Shown: positions 28,101 through 36,885 of the stretch, one piece after another
Layout: every line of letters begins with the position of its first letter
Position numbering within the stretch: the stretch's first letter is position 1
Origin: Lepas anatifera
Taxonomy: Eukaryota > Arthropoda > Thecostraca > Lepadidae
Direction of reading: 5' to 3'
Assembly: GCA_034440635.1 (NCBI GenBank)
Contig: JAOTON010000896.1
Location: forward strand, 1,038,501 to 1,102,500
Length of the DNA stretch: 64,000 nt
The notes under the pieces: model-generated
Told to the model about the DNA's origin: nothing
Database searches by the model: none
The model's input: the letters and a program-made list of their open reading frames with translations, nothing else
Translations under genes and position numbers: made by a program

Positions 28101-29544
28101 AAGTTAATTTAATAGTAAATCTGAGAAAAACTCCACTATGTAGTTCCAAATATCAGCTATATACTGTAATCTGCGAAGATGGGTAGCTTTGCTCCCAAAA
28201 TATTTTATTCCCGCCTACCTTCATAATTTAAATATTGTCAAGCCTTTGAGAGCATGTTCCCTCTTTTACAGAACGGCTGAACCCTTGCCCCAACGGGGGG
28301 CATTGATGTGCCCCCATAAGGTTTTTCGGGATAACAGAAAAACGACAAACCGCAGCACCGCGGTTGACGGCTCTATCTCTCACCCCATAATGTTTTCACC
28401 ATCCTTGCAATTTTTTACTCTGCTTCACCCAAGGTCAAGTCACCAGGCGATGTCAACCAAGGTCACCTCACTTCAACTTTTGAGCTCTATAAGAGCTACA
28501 TTTCTAAGTTGATCAATTTGAAACTTCCTATACTTTATGATCCCTTCAAGGTCTACTAGATGTATATCCGATATTTTTAGATTTCGTGGCCGGAGGTCAG
28601 GTCACGAGGTGACCTCTCCCATTGCAAAAGCATGGGAAAAGCTGTCTTATGATGTAAAAGTCACAAAAACGATTGCAAATGCTCAGTTTGCTCAGAAAAC
28701 CGTTCTTGAACACCCTTTCACGGATCCCAGGGACCATACTTTGTCCTTTGACCTCTCTGAGGTCATCCAAGGTCACCAGGGGTCAAAAACATTATTTTGC
28801 CAATAACTTTTGTCCTAATTGAGCTAAAGAGCTGAATTAAACATTATCGTGTATGTCTCATCACTGGCTAATGTCACTTTCTGACCTTTCGTGACCTCAG
28901 GTCATATTGGGTCATGAGGTGACCTCCGGTGGTCAAACCCCTGGCGGGGGTCATTTTGTTGCACATAGCAGAAAAAGGTCTGGCCTTTTCCTATCAAATG
29001 TAGTTTACAAAATCTAAATAGCTCAAATGGCATAAGTGCTATGCTCAGTTGCTTAAGCATTGCATATTTGAGTGAAAATAGCCTATCGTGACCTAACTTG
29101 AACTTTGGAGGTCAAACCATTGACCTGAGCGCTTAAACAGGCGAAGTCATTTCTTACCGAATTTACGCAATCTTTCTAATTTAAGTGGGTTAAGCGTTCC
29201 AGTGAGCTGAAGCACTTTTTAAAATGTGGATCACTTGACTTTTGACTATTATCTATACCCATGCAAAAAAAGCCTTGTTATGTCATGCTATTTCTGAACT
29301 CTAGGTATTTCTGCCAATAACTGTGGGTAATTCAAAAGCACCGTTTCCACAAATGTTTCTCTTATTCATCCTTCAGTCAAGTGATTGTTTGGGCACAACG
29401 ATAGCCCATCTAATGCTTGGAGTAATTGGATGGCGTACTATTGTATCACGCCACTCTATCCTTCTATTCAATATCCTCCTTTGCCCGCGGTAAGTATGCA
29501 AAGAAAGTCACTTACCCGACCAGATGCCATCAGTAATTTGATCT

Positions 29545-29612
<68 letters not shown>

Positions 29613-32600
29613 CCTAGCGCCTACTTTTTCTCCCCGTATGTTCTTTTTTGTGTTACCGCCTCTCCTACCGGGATGTCCTTCAGTTTGTTCATCATGTCGG
29701 AGGAGGCCTTGATGTAAGACTTCAGTTTGGAGATTTTGGCCTCCAGGTCAGTCCGGTCCCGGCGGATTCGCTCCAGCAGGGGAGCGGGTGACCTCTGCGC
29801 TCCTGCTCCATCGCCAGTGTCGTCCTCAGACGACCCAGTCACGCCCAGAGCCGCGGCAGCGCTCGGGCTGGCCTTCTGATGTCACACGGCAGGAAGGCGT
29901 TAGGGGCCGCACGAAGGGCTGTCTAGTTGCAACTATATTGGTGTGTCTATATTGGCCTATATGTGGTGTGGTATAGTGGTGAGTCAAGTGTCATGCGAGG
30001 GTGTAGCTGCCTCCTGTTGAGGTTGTGACTTTTTGCAATGATATGGTTGGAAAGTTGCCATTGGTATGGTGATACTGCATTTTATGATGAAAACAATTGG
30101 CAACGAATTATTGATATGCCTGTACACTGAACATCTCGAGCAAAGTGCTAAAATGACGTGGTGCGGCTTAGCTACCACACTGGCTTAGCGCTTAGCTACG
30201 CCACTGTACTTCGGAAAAGTGCGGCTATAGACATAATGTGGGAGATAAGTCAAATAAGGTTTCAGCTATGGAGGAAGAATTTTGGAGCTCATTCAAGGAA
30301 AGGCATAATATGCATGTGTGTTTTGCTATTTTTACCATTTTCAGCTATGATTCCTATAAAGTGAGGAGCATTCATGTATGTACCTTCAGAAATATTTGGA
30401 TGTTTGAATTAATATCTACGAACTTAGACTCGAGATGCTTGAGGATGCTAGGACGTTACACATATAATACGACAGTAAATAGGTATATCGAATATTTAAC
30501 TGAAAATCATTTTGTTGTGTCCTCTTCGTGTATATACAGCAGGTACAGCCTTTATAGGCCTTTTCTTACACCCACTTGAGTTTGGGGCTGAGAAAAACAC
30601 CCGGATTACAAGAGCGGACCCCCTCCCGCCTGACCGAAATCCTGGACCCGCGCTTGGATGAAGACCTCATGCACGGTGCAATTGGGCTGATGCGCGTCGG
30701 AAGACAGTGATTTTTCACAGGCTGACCCCTATGGCGTGTTTCATCACATGCACAGTTCCGACGGCATGCTTAATTGCTGACCCGTATTCATTTGTCCTGT
30801 TGTTTGGGGAGCAGATTAACTTAGAACACTCGGGAGTGCTTAAGGGTCATGTTGAACAAATGCCTGAATACCTTGTATATAAATTGACATTTTGGTGGCA
30901 AAATATTTTTCGCTAAATTTCCTCTGTTTATATTTCCCCTGCTCCAGATTTCATATGTGCATATCGTTATGGTATTCCCATATCGTTTCGTAAGTGTAGT
31001 AAATCGCTCCCCATTTTTGGACGGACGAGAGCTGCACCATGTTTACTGCTTTACCCAAGAACATTCCAAGATACCTATAGGTCTCTGCCACCATTGACAA
31101 AGGACAAGTAGCCCCGCCTCCAGTGACACTACAATTATGTTTTTGTGCATGTCCACAGAACCTGAACACCAGTTTTTTGCCTCCATTTGGTAATTATTGG
31201 CCACGGTCTGTCTACGTGCGGATGTATATGCAGCCAACACGAGACACGCTATTTTTTCCGATGCCTGATAATAACGTCTCATATATCTGTACTGAAAAAG
31301 CAGTACTACCAACCAGTATAAGAGATTGGAAATCCTGCAGACTTAGGAATGTGAAAGTAAATTAACCAGGATTTATACCTAAGTGCTTAACTCCTCAACT
31401 TTGAATGCATGGTGCCCAGCACGCTCCTCGCAAGTATTCATGGTTAATACAAACCTGATTGGGCTAGAAAATCTGGTGGTTTTGCACATTGTTCACAGTT
31501 CCTATCATTCACGCGATCAGTAATAAACCTGGATACGCCAACTTTTTAATTATTAGTATGCCTAATAGTGTAACCGTCGACGGCGCCGCGGTGGCGCAGT
31601 TGGTTATGGCGTCGTGTCAGTCTGTGGCAGGTGCCTGGATCAAAGCTGGCCTCTGGCAGCCTTTTCCTCGACCGCCTCCAGCCCAGGAAATGGCAGTCAT
31701 CTGGGTACTGTTTGCTTGACAAGGGAGTTTTTCTGACCAGCCAGCGCCCTTGTTATTGATAGCACGGGCTTGATCAGCCTTTAAATCGATGCACCGGTCC
31801 GGTGGCTCGCGCGGAGGGCACGGTCTCGCCGCGTATCACCGGGGCAGTCCTCTGTTCCGTCGGGCCCGAGAAATCGGAATAGCCCCGCTGTATCATCGGG
31901 AAGGGTATATGAAATGGAGTGTGGGTGTATGGCTATCCCGCAGGGGTGCCGATAAATAAAAAACAAGTGCCGTGTACGTACTGTGAGTGGAAGTGTGCAC
32001 AATAACCCCCGTCGGGGGTGGAAAAATATTGAAATTAAAAAATGCGCGTACCGAGAGGGGTAAAATACAAATATTGTTCTCCCTTCTTTCACTTTGTTGA
32101 AGACTAGTAAGACATAAACATTACTGGGTCATCCCGAGTCTGATGTGATAGTATCTAAACATTGAATCACTCATCGAATGAAGACATCTTGAGATGCACA
32201 CTATTCCAAGGAGGCGCCCACATCCAAGAGCCTAGAAGCTGCCTGGATTGTCCAACAGATGGCACTGAATTCACCCGTGCGATGAAGGCCGACTTACTGT
32301 CTGGTCGGAGGCACTGGCCGCTTTTTTGGGGTCCACCATGGTTCAGGAAGACCTGACCGCTGTTTCTGGAACACACGACGAGCATTTGTGTCAATTCTAA
32401 ACTTTTTTTCTGAATACGTCATCAAACAGGCTGTTTGTTTATGGAATAGACTGCCACATTAGATTAGCTAAAACGCTAATCACGCTAGACAGGCTGGCGC
32501 TGGACAGACCTTTGAGCCTAGATGCCACACTAGATTGTCTACGATGCAAAAATCTAACTAAATTAAATATGCCTCTCTGCAGTATACTATCATTCAGATT

Positions 32601-35052
32601 TTACTTTAGAAAATCGTACTTAACTTTAGAAGAGTAGACGAAACGCGGAATAAAGGAAATTGAGACACATGGAAAAAATGAAAACCCAGAAAATCATCAG
32701 AATAAAAAACGCAATACAAAACAGTTATATTTCGTGAAAGGCTTAAGGCTTAACACATAATCTATCAAGTGGTATGATTCACCCTTATGCGAATTCACAA
32801 AGTTATGAGCTACAATAAGAGCGAATTTTGTTGATGACGTTTTCCGGTTGTACTTATAACTTTATTTCTCCACCCCACCCATCCAACATCCTTCTTAGCT
32901 TGTAACGTTACCTACACAAAACAACTCGGGCTTAGGCTATAGGTAGTCGAGCCAAAGCTAAAACCCCATCTGTAGTGGTATCTCGCGAACACTCTCCAGG
33001 GGGGCTTGGCTGGGCTCGAGCAGAGGGAAGAAAACAAACAGAACGCTGGCGGCCGGCCGGAGCTGCCGCGCCGTTGAACGTGCGCGCGTGAGTAATGCCA
33101 CGTGCTGCGGAAATACCACCAGTTTCACTTCAGCTGGAACCAACGCTCATCATATCGCATGCTTCTAGCATTGTGTGACTGCTCCTTTCTACCTTAGTGA
33201 CATTATTATGATATGGCTGATGTGAACTGGCACACGCGTGACCGGAACCCTTGCCGGTCAGCGGTCCTCGGCGCGGAAGAATCTAGGGAAATATGTTATC
33301 TTTCTCGCAAGGTCTTTCTTGAATTTTGTTATAAAACTTACTCTTCCTACTGGTTGTAGGAGGATTTCATCACCGTGCTCTACGCATCCTAAGAATCGAA
33401 GAGGAAATCAAGCAAGAATGGAGACTGGCTTCTTAATAGCAGTCTCGCTTCCAACTTGGGGATGGAGCCAACAAGAAGCCAAGTTTGTCTGGCAACAACA
33501 TTGCAGCTGTGGCATATTCGTTTGCGTCTGCAAGATTGCCCTGACCTAGAGAAAGCAGCCGGGATAACTGCTACCTTCTGAGCGTCCCCACAAACAACTG
33601 TGTCCAAAACAGCGTCTATTGGTGTTCCCTGAGAGTGACAGCTCATAATTAAAACGGCTCGGGGAGACCCGTCATCTCTCTCCAGATGGTTTCAAGCTGA
33701 AGAGGTCAACAAACAGCAGGCTGCTTATTCAGTTTCTATGGTTGAAAATATCATGATGTGTGAACGGGTCGACCTTCCAGTGGATTAAAGCTGTAGTTTT
33801 CGGGAGCGTATAAGTCACCATGGGCCTAGTAATACATATGACCAAAATTTAAAGAAATTAAAGCAATGGTGAAGAATACAACACACGAATTTTGCAGTCC
33901 ACTGACGAGAATAGGGAGGTAAACGGGAGATGTCCGTGTTCCACAGGATAGTTCAATGACTCACAGTTTAGCAGAGCCGCTCCGGGACAAGCCCTGGTCT
34001 CAACTACAGCCGCCTGGAACAGATAACTCTGGGCTCTTTTGAGTTTTTGGACAAGCGATCAACGTAATGGAGTAGAGGTCACTTCTTCATTTTGGTACTC
34101 AGACCGCTGTTATCCACATGTTTTGGTTTTTATGAGGATATTATCCCCACTTATTTCCTTGCATTGGCAAAAAAATTGAATCAATTTTATCCCTAATCTG
34201 CAATTGAGCAGGGTCGCTCCAGTCCAATCCCTCAGGGTCCGAACCCTGTTTGGAGGGACGACTGGAGTCCTCAATCATGGGACGGACACTAGCAGGGAGA
34301 GATACCACAACGTGACTTCAACCAATTCTACCAGCAAGAAGTGACACAAGTTCAGATGCCCGATTGTGCAGTTAATTTGCAGAGGCTGCGGATCCAGAAC
34401 GTTGAGTACAGCTCAGGATGACGGCGTTCCAGAACGCTGAGTGCCGCTCAGGGCGAGGGCCCAGAACGCTGAGTAACGCTCAGCAAAAGGGTTCAGAACG
34501 CTGAGTACGGCTCAGTACGAGGGTTCAGAACGCTGAGTACGGCTCAGTACGAGGGTTCAGAACGCTGAGTACGGCTCAGTACGAGGGTTCAGAACGCTGA
34601 GTACGGCTCAGTACGAGGGTTCAGAACGCTGAGTACGGCTCAGTGAGAGGGATTCAGAACGCTGAGTACGGCTCAGTACGAGGGTTCAGAACGCTGAGTA
34701 CGGCTCAGTGCGAGGGTTCAGAACGCTGAGTACGGCTCAGTACGAGGGTTCAGAACGCTGAGTACCACTCAGAGCGACACCAGTAGTGGCCTGTCCGACC
34801 AGTACAGGCTGTTCCGTTCAAATGGATATAGCCCAGGTAGTCAGGCTATGTCCCCTGTCAACAGTCAATGCCTGGCCATGTATAATTCCCAACAAAACCA
34901 GCCAAGTACCAAATTATGCTCATAACAATTCTAGAGGATACGATAACTATCATTCTTGCAACGATTAATTTACAACTTACCTGTCGGCGGGGCCGCTCAG
35001 TTGGAGGAGGCAGTTCGTCGTCAGGTGGCACGCGCGGGGGTGAGGAGGCCCG
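3978..35052 (-). CDS. PCM1: PCM1-like centriolar satellite coiled-coil protein, multi-exon gene, middle part
   Basis: Nine exons on the minus strand: 35052-34981, 29875-29669, 28058-27979, 26440-26317, 25697-25593, 23298-23212, 20129-20031, 8561-8470 and 4177-3978. All eight junctions are phase-compatible. The joined protein is almost all alpha-helical coiled coil. The decisive similarity is at the 23212/20129 junction, where KKQDLLKRINQSQEK runs into LRAMELEQQ. Vertebrate PCM1 has the same KKQ-DLLKR-QE-LRA pattern in the same place. A second match is KSYIKASSDMMNKLKD, resembling the PCM1 helix with DYITKASS. A third is QALKQKRQELDSMADQLAQL, resembling its later QEKKQKMDKLL helix. PCM1 scaffolds centriolar satellites, which feed centrosomes and cilia. 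Introns are long and repeat-filled. The 5' end was not found, and the 3' end lies before base 1. The identification is from remembered family features and was not searched. Confidence 0.76.
4540..5850. repeat. minisatellite, 32-bp unit
   Basis: About 40 copies of a 32-bp unit built on ACTGGCTCGCAGCCGACACT and GTTCACCATA. The centre is very homogeneous, with more divergent copies (CTGGTGG, GTAGC variants) at both edges. It lies in the PCM1-like intron 8470-4177, about 370 bp upstream of its acceptor. Long ORFs over it are repeat artefacts. Confidence 0.95.
6650..7600. repeat. minisatellite, 19-bp unit containing GGTAAGT
   Basis: Unit GAGAGGTAAGTGCAGCGGT, with longer-period structure of roughly 220 bp (variants TTAAGTGCAGTGGTAAGAT, AATCCGGCGTTAAGATG). 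Most copies contain the consensus splice donor AGGTAAGT on the plus strand, antisense to the host gene. Confidence 0.93.
7770..7910 (-). mobile_element. possible tRNA-derived SINE fragment
   Basis: On the minus strand TGGTTCAGCGTAAGAGC (A-box-like) is followed by GAATTCAAGACC (B-box-like) at about the right spacing. The rest is not distinctive. Confidence 0.3.
8470..8561 (-). CDS. PCM1: PCM1-like exon
   Basis: Acceptor TTGGGCAG ends at 8562 and the donor GTAAGC starts at 8469. The frame reads EKAHELLHDMPGVHPAADAT followed by NWESTAAPDR. It enters in phase 0 and leaves in phase 2, fitting both neighbours 11.5 kb and 4.3 kb away. That double fit is the main support, since the exon is short and has no recognised motif. 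Confidence 0.62.
9021..10042 (+). mobile_element. TTAA-family 1 MITE, copy 2
   Basis: It is 1022 bp, colinear with copy 1 over its length, with TTAA at 9017-9020 and 10043-10046. The left end has diverged (TCCATGCCCC). The interior again has repeated AGGTCA half-sites. Confidence 0.82.
10309..10693. mobile_element. hAT-type MITE, 385 bp
   Basis: Terminal repeats are CAGTGGCGGATCCAG on the left and CAGTGGCGGATCTAG on the right (reverse complement). The 8-bp duplication AATAGGAC lies at 10301-10308 and 10694-10701. There is no coding capacity. Confidence 0.88.
10702..13012. other. intron, no gene seen
   Basis: The region includes a moderately GC-rich patch at 10960-11220 with a G-run at about 11081-11091, and the family-3 repeat at 12050-12560. 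Around 12780-12960 is a GC-rich block ending in a G-run. No splice-bordered exon found. Confidence 0.4.
12050..12560 (-). mobile_element. AGGTCA-rich repeat, family 3, inverted copy
   Basis: It shares blocks in reverse order with 16400-16850, such as the GTCATAGC/TACGTCGG region, the TGGGTAACGCC block and the GTTTGGCGGGAAATGAGGATTGACC-type block. It contains runs of TGACCTTGACC. Borders are not visible. It is probably a member of an old MITE family. Confidence 0.5.
13021..15524. mobile_element. hAT-type non-autonomous element, 2.5 kb
   Basis: The terminal inverted repeats begin TAGAGGTGTGAGTTTC on the left and TAGAGGTGGGACTTTC on the right (reverse complement). Both continue into GGGCCCGGGCCC-rich subterminal sequence. 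The 8-bp duplication CCTGAATG flanks both ends (13013-13020 and 15525-15532), diagnostic of hAT-like insertion. The interior is AT-rich and I found no transposase frame. Confidence 0.85.
16400..16850 (+). mobile_element. AGGTCA-rich repeat, family 3
   Basis: It carries AAGGTCAAGGTCAAAGGTCA and the same landmark blocks as the copies at 12050 and 53660, in forward order. No termini or target duplication could be assigned. Confidence 0.5.
17885..17958 (-). pseudogene. tRNA-Leu/Ser-like fragment
   Basis: The minus strand starts GGCAGGGTGGCCGAGCGGTC and TAAGGCGC, a very good class II tRNA 5' half including the A box. The anticodon stem does not pair properly and the T arm is replaced by GTTCTTACC with no B box. 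It is a tRNA pseudogene or the head of a SINE, not a functional tRNA. Confidence 0.5.
18147..18985. mobile_element. TTAA-family 2 MITE, copy 1
   Basis: The ends are a perfect 18-bp inverted repeat, CACGCGCATTGACGGGGG, with TTAA at 18143-18146 and 18986-18989. Length 839 bp, no coding frame. The interior contains many AGGTCA and TGACCT sites. Confidence 0.88.
18990..20030. other. intron with an unassigned GC-rich block
   Basis: 19480-19930 is much more GC-rich than its surroundings (for example GGCGGCGGGGCGACATTCGG) without repeats of its own or an exon I can defend. It may be a transposon fragment. The rest shows nothing. Confidence 0.4.
20031..20129 (-). CDS. PCM1: PCM1-like exon, coiled coil
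   Basis: The acceptor CCGGCAG ends at 20130 and the donor CAG|GTGAGG starts at 20030. It has 33 codons, phase 0 on both sides: LRAMELEQQRLRMLKENVEW continuing to RTNRLSLQ, with clear heptads. The opening LRA directly continues the KKQDLLKR helix of the previous exon, as in vertebrate PCM1. Confidence 0.78.
20721..21746 (-). mobile_element. TTAA-family 1 MITE, copy 3, inverted
   Basis: This copy begins just after TTAA at 20717-20720 with CCCTCGTACCACCGGGGG and runs in reverse orientation to CCGGTGGGGCGCGGG. The right flank is GTAA, a mutated TTAA. It lies in the PCM1-like intron downstream of neither splice site by less than 500 bp. Confidence 0.8.
22500..23095. repeat. minisatellite, 52-bp unit
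   Basis: About 11 copies built on CTGAGCAGCCCGTACATCTC, TCATGACGCGGAAACAAACA and GGTAACAGCTGA. A variant form (GATTGATTAGGTCGCACAAC) recurs as part of a higher-order pattern. It begins about 115 bp inside the intron after the PCM1-like donor at 23211. Confidence 0.92.
23212..23298 (-). CDS. PCM1: PCM1-like exon with KKQDLLKR motif
   Basis: Acceptor CTTGCAG ends at 23299 and the donor GTGGGT begins at 23211. The 29 codons read MVAELDPEDRANYEKK and then QDLLKRINQSQEK, phase 0 on both sides. This is the best PCM1 match in the window. Confidence 0.82.
24221..24482. mobile_element. palindromic MITE, 262 bp
   Basis: TTGATAAGGTTTTCATTGGC at the left is matched inversely by the right end ATGCCAGTGAACACCTTATCAA. 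Inside, CCTCGAATCCGGAT, ACACTGAAGATTGTATATTC and the GCACA/TTCATTA blocks are also inverted, leaving almost no loop. Confidence 0.75.
25593..25697 (-). CDS. PCM1: PCM1-like exon, Ala-rich coiled coil
   Basis: Acceptor CGTTTCAG ends at 25698 and the donor GAG|GTCAGT starts at 25592. It has 35 codons in phase 0: SRAATLAGRERALAAETAAR, then NQSDLTALARELPPE. GC-rich coding sequence stands out from the AT-rich intron on both sides. Confidence 0.75.
25780..26300. repeat. degenerate tandem repeat
   Basis: Loosely repeated blocks of about 50 bp based on TAGCTT(T/A)GGGGACTGA and CTTCAGCACAAG, strongly diverged. They fill the intron between PCM1-like exons 26317 and 25697. Confidence 0.6.
26317..26440 (-). 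CDS. PCM1: PCM1-like exon, coiled coil
   Basis: Acceptor AAAGTTGCAG ends at 26441 and gives phase 2, matching the exon at 27979. A second acceptor at 26419 would give phase 0. The donor GAG|GTCAGT starts at 26316. The frame encodes NLTGVLQDMKERYEHLAATR and then ADLVQNAVNLQQLLVKLQQS, with regular hydrophobic heptads. Confidence 0.77.
27106..27951. mobile_element. TTAA-family 2 MITE, copy 2, flanked by ATAA
   Basis: It is the same element type as 18147-18985, 846 bp. The left end is slightly mutated (GACGCACATTGACGGGGG) and the right end is intact. Both flanks read ATAA (27102-27105, 27952-27955) instead of TTAA. It ends about 28 bp from the donor of the PCM1-like exon 28058-27979. Confidence 0.82.
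27979..28058 (-). CDS. PCM1: PCM1-like exon
   Basis: The acceptor CTGTTTTCAG ends at 28059 and the donor CAG|GTCACC starts at 27978. The frame is LFFSELSDGIDQIDAVVKQP and PFNSKR, phase 0 in and 2 out. If this exon were skipped, the next exon could still join using its inner acceptor, so it may be alternatively used. The donor is only about 28 bp from the end of a TTAA-family MITE. Confidence 0.6.
28282..29186 (-). mobile_element. TTAA-family 1 MITE, copy 4, inverted and truncated
   Basis: The left end CCCTTGCCCCAACGGGGG follows TGAA (a mutated TTAA). Homology ends at about 29186, short of the opposite terminus. It fills most of the intron between PCM1-like exons at 29669 and 28058. Confidence 0.75.
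29548..29608. repeat. (CT)n microsatellite
   Basis: Uninterrupted CT dinucleotide run of about 60 bp, 60 bp beyond the PCM1-like donor at 29668. On the minus (sense) strand it is a (GA)n tract. Confidence 0.97.
29669..29875 (-). CDS. PCM1: PCM1-like exon with YIKASSDMM helix
   Basis: Acceptor GACATCAG ends at 29876 and the donor GTAGGA begins at 29668. The 69 codons, phase 0 on both sides, start with a Ser/Ala-rich and acidic stretch (VTGSSEDDTGDGAGAQ). They end in a helix, ERIRRDRTDLEAKISKLKSY then IKASSDMMNKLKD. The KxYIKASS segment resembles the start of the first PCM1 coiled coil. Confidence 0.78.
30000..34380. other. large PCM1-like intron, mostly featureless
   Basis: AT-rich, with the SINE at 31581, a GC-rich tail to 32060, and a GC-rich patch at 32990-33080. 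No exon with good borders was found on either strand. Confidence 0.45.
31581..31790 (+). mobile_element. tRNA-derived SINE
   Basis: TGGCGCAGTTGG at 31592-31603 is a perfect A box (TRGCNNAGYNGG), preceded by GCCGCGG as in a tRNA acceptor stem. A degenerate B box, GGATCAAAGC, follows about 50 bp later. The 3' limit is uncertain. GC-rich sequence continues to about 32060. Confidence 0.6.
34385..34775. repeat. minisatellite, 32-bp unit with internal dyad
   Basis: About 12 copies of GGGTTCAGAACGCTGAGTAC plus GGCTCAGTACGA. Within each unit CTGAG and CTCAG flank TACGG, so every copy can form a small hairpin. It lies about 200 bp inside the intron after the donor at 34980. Confidence 0.93.
34981..35052 (-). 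CDS. PCM1: probable PCM1-like exon, Pro-rich
   Basis: The acceptor GCTGCGCAG ends at 35053 and a consensus donor CAG|GTAAGT starts at 34980. The 24 codons read RASSPPRVPPDDELPPPTER and PRRQ, in phase 0 for the next exon. The excellent donor and the phase support an exon. The protein text itself is too low-complexity to identify. Confidence 0.55.
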
Positions 35053-35059
35053 CTGCGCA

Positions 35060-35499
35060 GCCGGGCCGGCCGGCGCGCCACACCAAACTATTTTTACCGT
35101 CCCGAAAGGAGAGCAGTGCCAAGTGTGCCGGGCTCGCAGCTAGCATCGGCCCGCGGACGGCGGCACCACTGCTGAGTGGCTAAAGGGTGCACCGCTTGGA
35201 AGGAGGGCCTGCCGAAAAGGACAGTGCATAATGCATGGCGCAACATCTAGGACAGGGTTCCATCCTCAGATAGTACGCACCATCTGTACCCGGTAAACGG
35301 AGTGGCGGAGGGTCAGCCTCTGAGTGGGGCACCTTGAACGTTTTAACCCGTTTCTTCCCAGTTGGAGTCATAGGGTTAGTGCTTAAATAACTAATTTCGG
35401 GGAGGTGCGGGCTGCCCCCTGTCCCGTGGTGGCGCCGCCTGTGCTTGGCTAAGAATCCGAGTAACATACTTCTGCTGTCACAGGAAATGCTTTTTCAAA
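35060..35499. other. no gene established
   Basis: A minus-strand ORF of 95 codons (35180-35467) contains MEPCPRCCAMHYALSF but has no family I recognise. It could be a further 5' piece of the PCM1-like gene or a transposon remnant. Confidence 0.25.
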
Positions 35500-36885
35500 G
35501 GCTAGATTTGCTAAGTCAGGCTGATGATTTGACCTGCAGAAGTCAATTTGGGTCACGATAGGCTATTTTCACTCACATATGCAATGCCTAAGACACCTGG
35601 GCATAGCTCTCATACCATTAGAGTTTTTGAGGTCTGGTAAAGTACATTTGATAGGAAAATGGCAGGGCTTTCTCTGCTATTAAAACATAATGACCTCCCA
35701 CCAGTGCTTTGACCTCCATATGGTACCTCTTGACCTAGCACGACCTGAGGTCACAGAAGGTCATAAAGTGATCTTGCTCTACATCAAATGAAAGCCAGTG
35801 ACAAGACATACACGGACGTTTAACACGCGCATTGACGGGGGTCTGGCCACCTTCGCATTGACAGGGGAGGCGGGTCCCGCCCCTAAGATCTCAAGAACCA
35901 CGGTAGGTGCGAAAAACGGTGAACGGCGTTGGGCTGCCCTCCACTTTCCATCGAAACATTTGATTTTTGTAGGTATTTAGGTCACGAGAGGTCAAACATG
36001 CCCGTCATAGGGATAACATGTAAATTCAGTTTTTCGGGCATTACATCTGACAAGTAAAGATGGCAAAACGACTTGAACTATATGAATCCTCTTAGCAAAC
36101 CGAATCGAATGATATATAATTTGACCTTGCTAGGTCAATGGTTGACCTGACCTGGGTGGTCGGATAATTATAAATGCTATTTAGAACCGCAAGCCCAGGC
36201 GGTCTAATGCAGCTAAAATAAATGCTCTTCCCATCGTTACTGGTTATTCCGTAAAACCTTTTTCCATGTATTTAATGGAGAGGTTGCGTCGTCCTGACCT
36301 TGGGTTCGATATCAAATACCGGACATTTTTAGAGAACTCGGTGGGGCCATTATGTGTTGAGTTTCAATCGGTAAGTTCCTGTCGTTTTGTATCTTAAACT
36401 TGTTTTGGGTCGGGTCCTTGACCTGTACTGGTGCCTGACCTGGATGACCTTTAATTTTCGAGTTGTAAAATGATGGGAGGTTCCAGTCGGCGGGTCGGCG
36501 TTTTGTTCGAAACCGGGGGGTGTTAATTCAGTGCAATGGTTTGATTAGTTCAAAATTTATCTTCAAATTACTTTTTGACCCCTGGTGACCCGTGATGACC
36601 TCAAATACGTCAAACAGCAAATATCACCCGTGGAATCTGTGAAAGGGTGAACAAGAATGTTTTTTTCTGCGAAATCTGAATGTTTGTAATAATTTGTGTA
36701 ACTTTTAGATCATAAGAAAAAAATCCCTATACTTTTTCTATGGGAGAGGTCGCCCCGTGAACTGACCCCAGGTCACCAAATCGAACAATCCCGGATATGC
36801 ATTTTCAGACCCTGGTAGGGTCATCAAGTGCAGAAAGTTTCAAATCGATTGCCAAAGAAATGTAGCCACGGTAGAACCCAAAAGT
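35500..36885 (+). mobile_element. TTAA-family 1 MITE, copy 5, split by a family 2 insertion
   Basis: Family-1 sequence runs from about 35500 to 35819, stops at TTAA, and resumes at 36527 with the next part of the same element (about AATGGTTTGATTAGTTC on to 36885). The 699-bp piece between is family 2. Both termini of the host element are missing or decayed. Confidence 0.78.
35824..36522. mobile_element. TTAA-family 2 MITE, copy 3, nested
   Basis: The left end CACGCGCATTGACGGGGG follows TTAA at 35820-35823. The right end is decayed (CCGGGGGGTG) before TTAA at 36523-36526. It is inserted into a family-1 copy. Confidence 0.8.
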
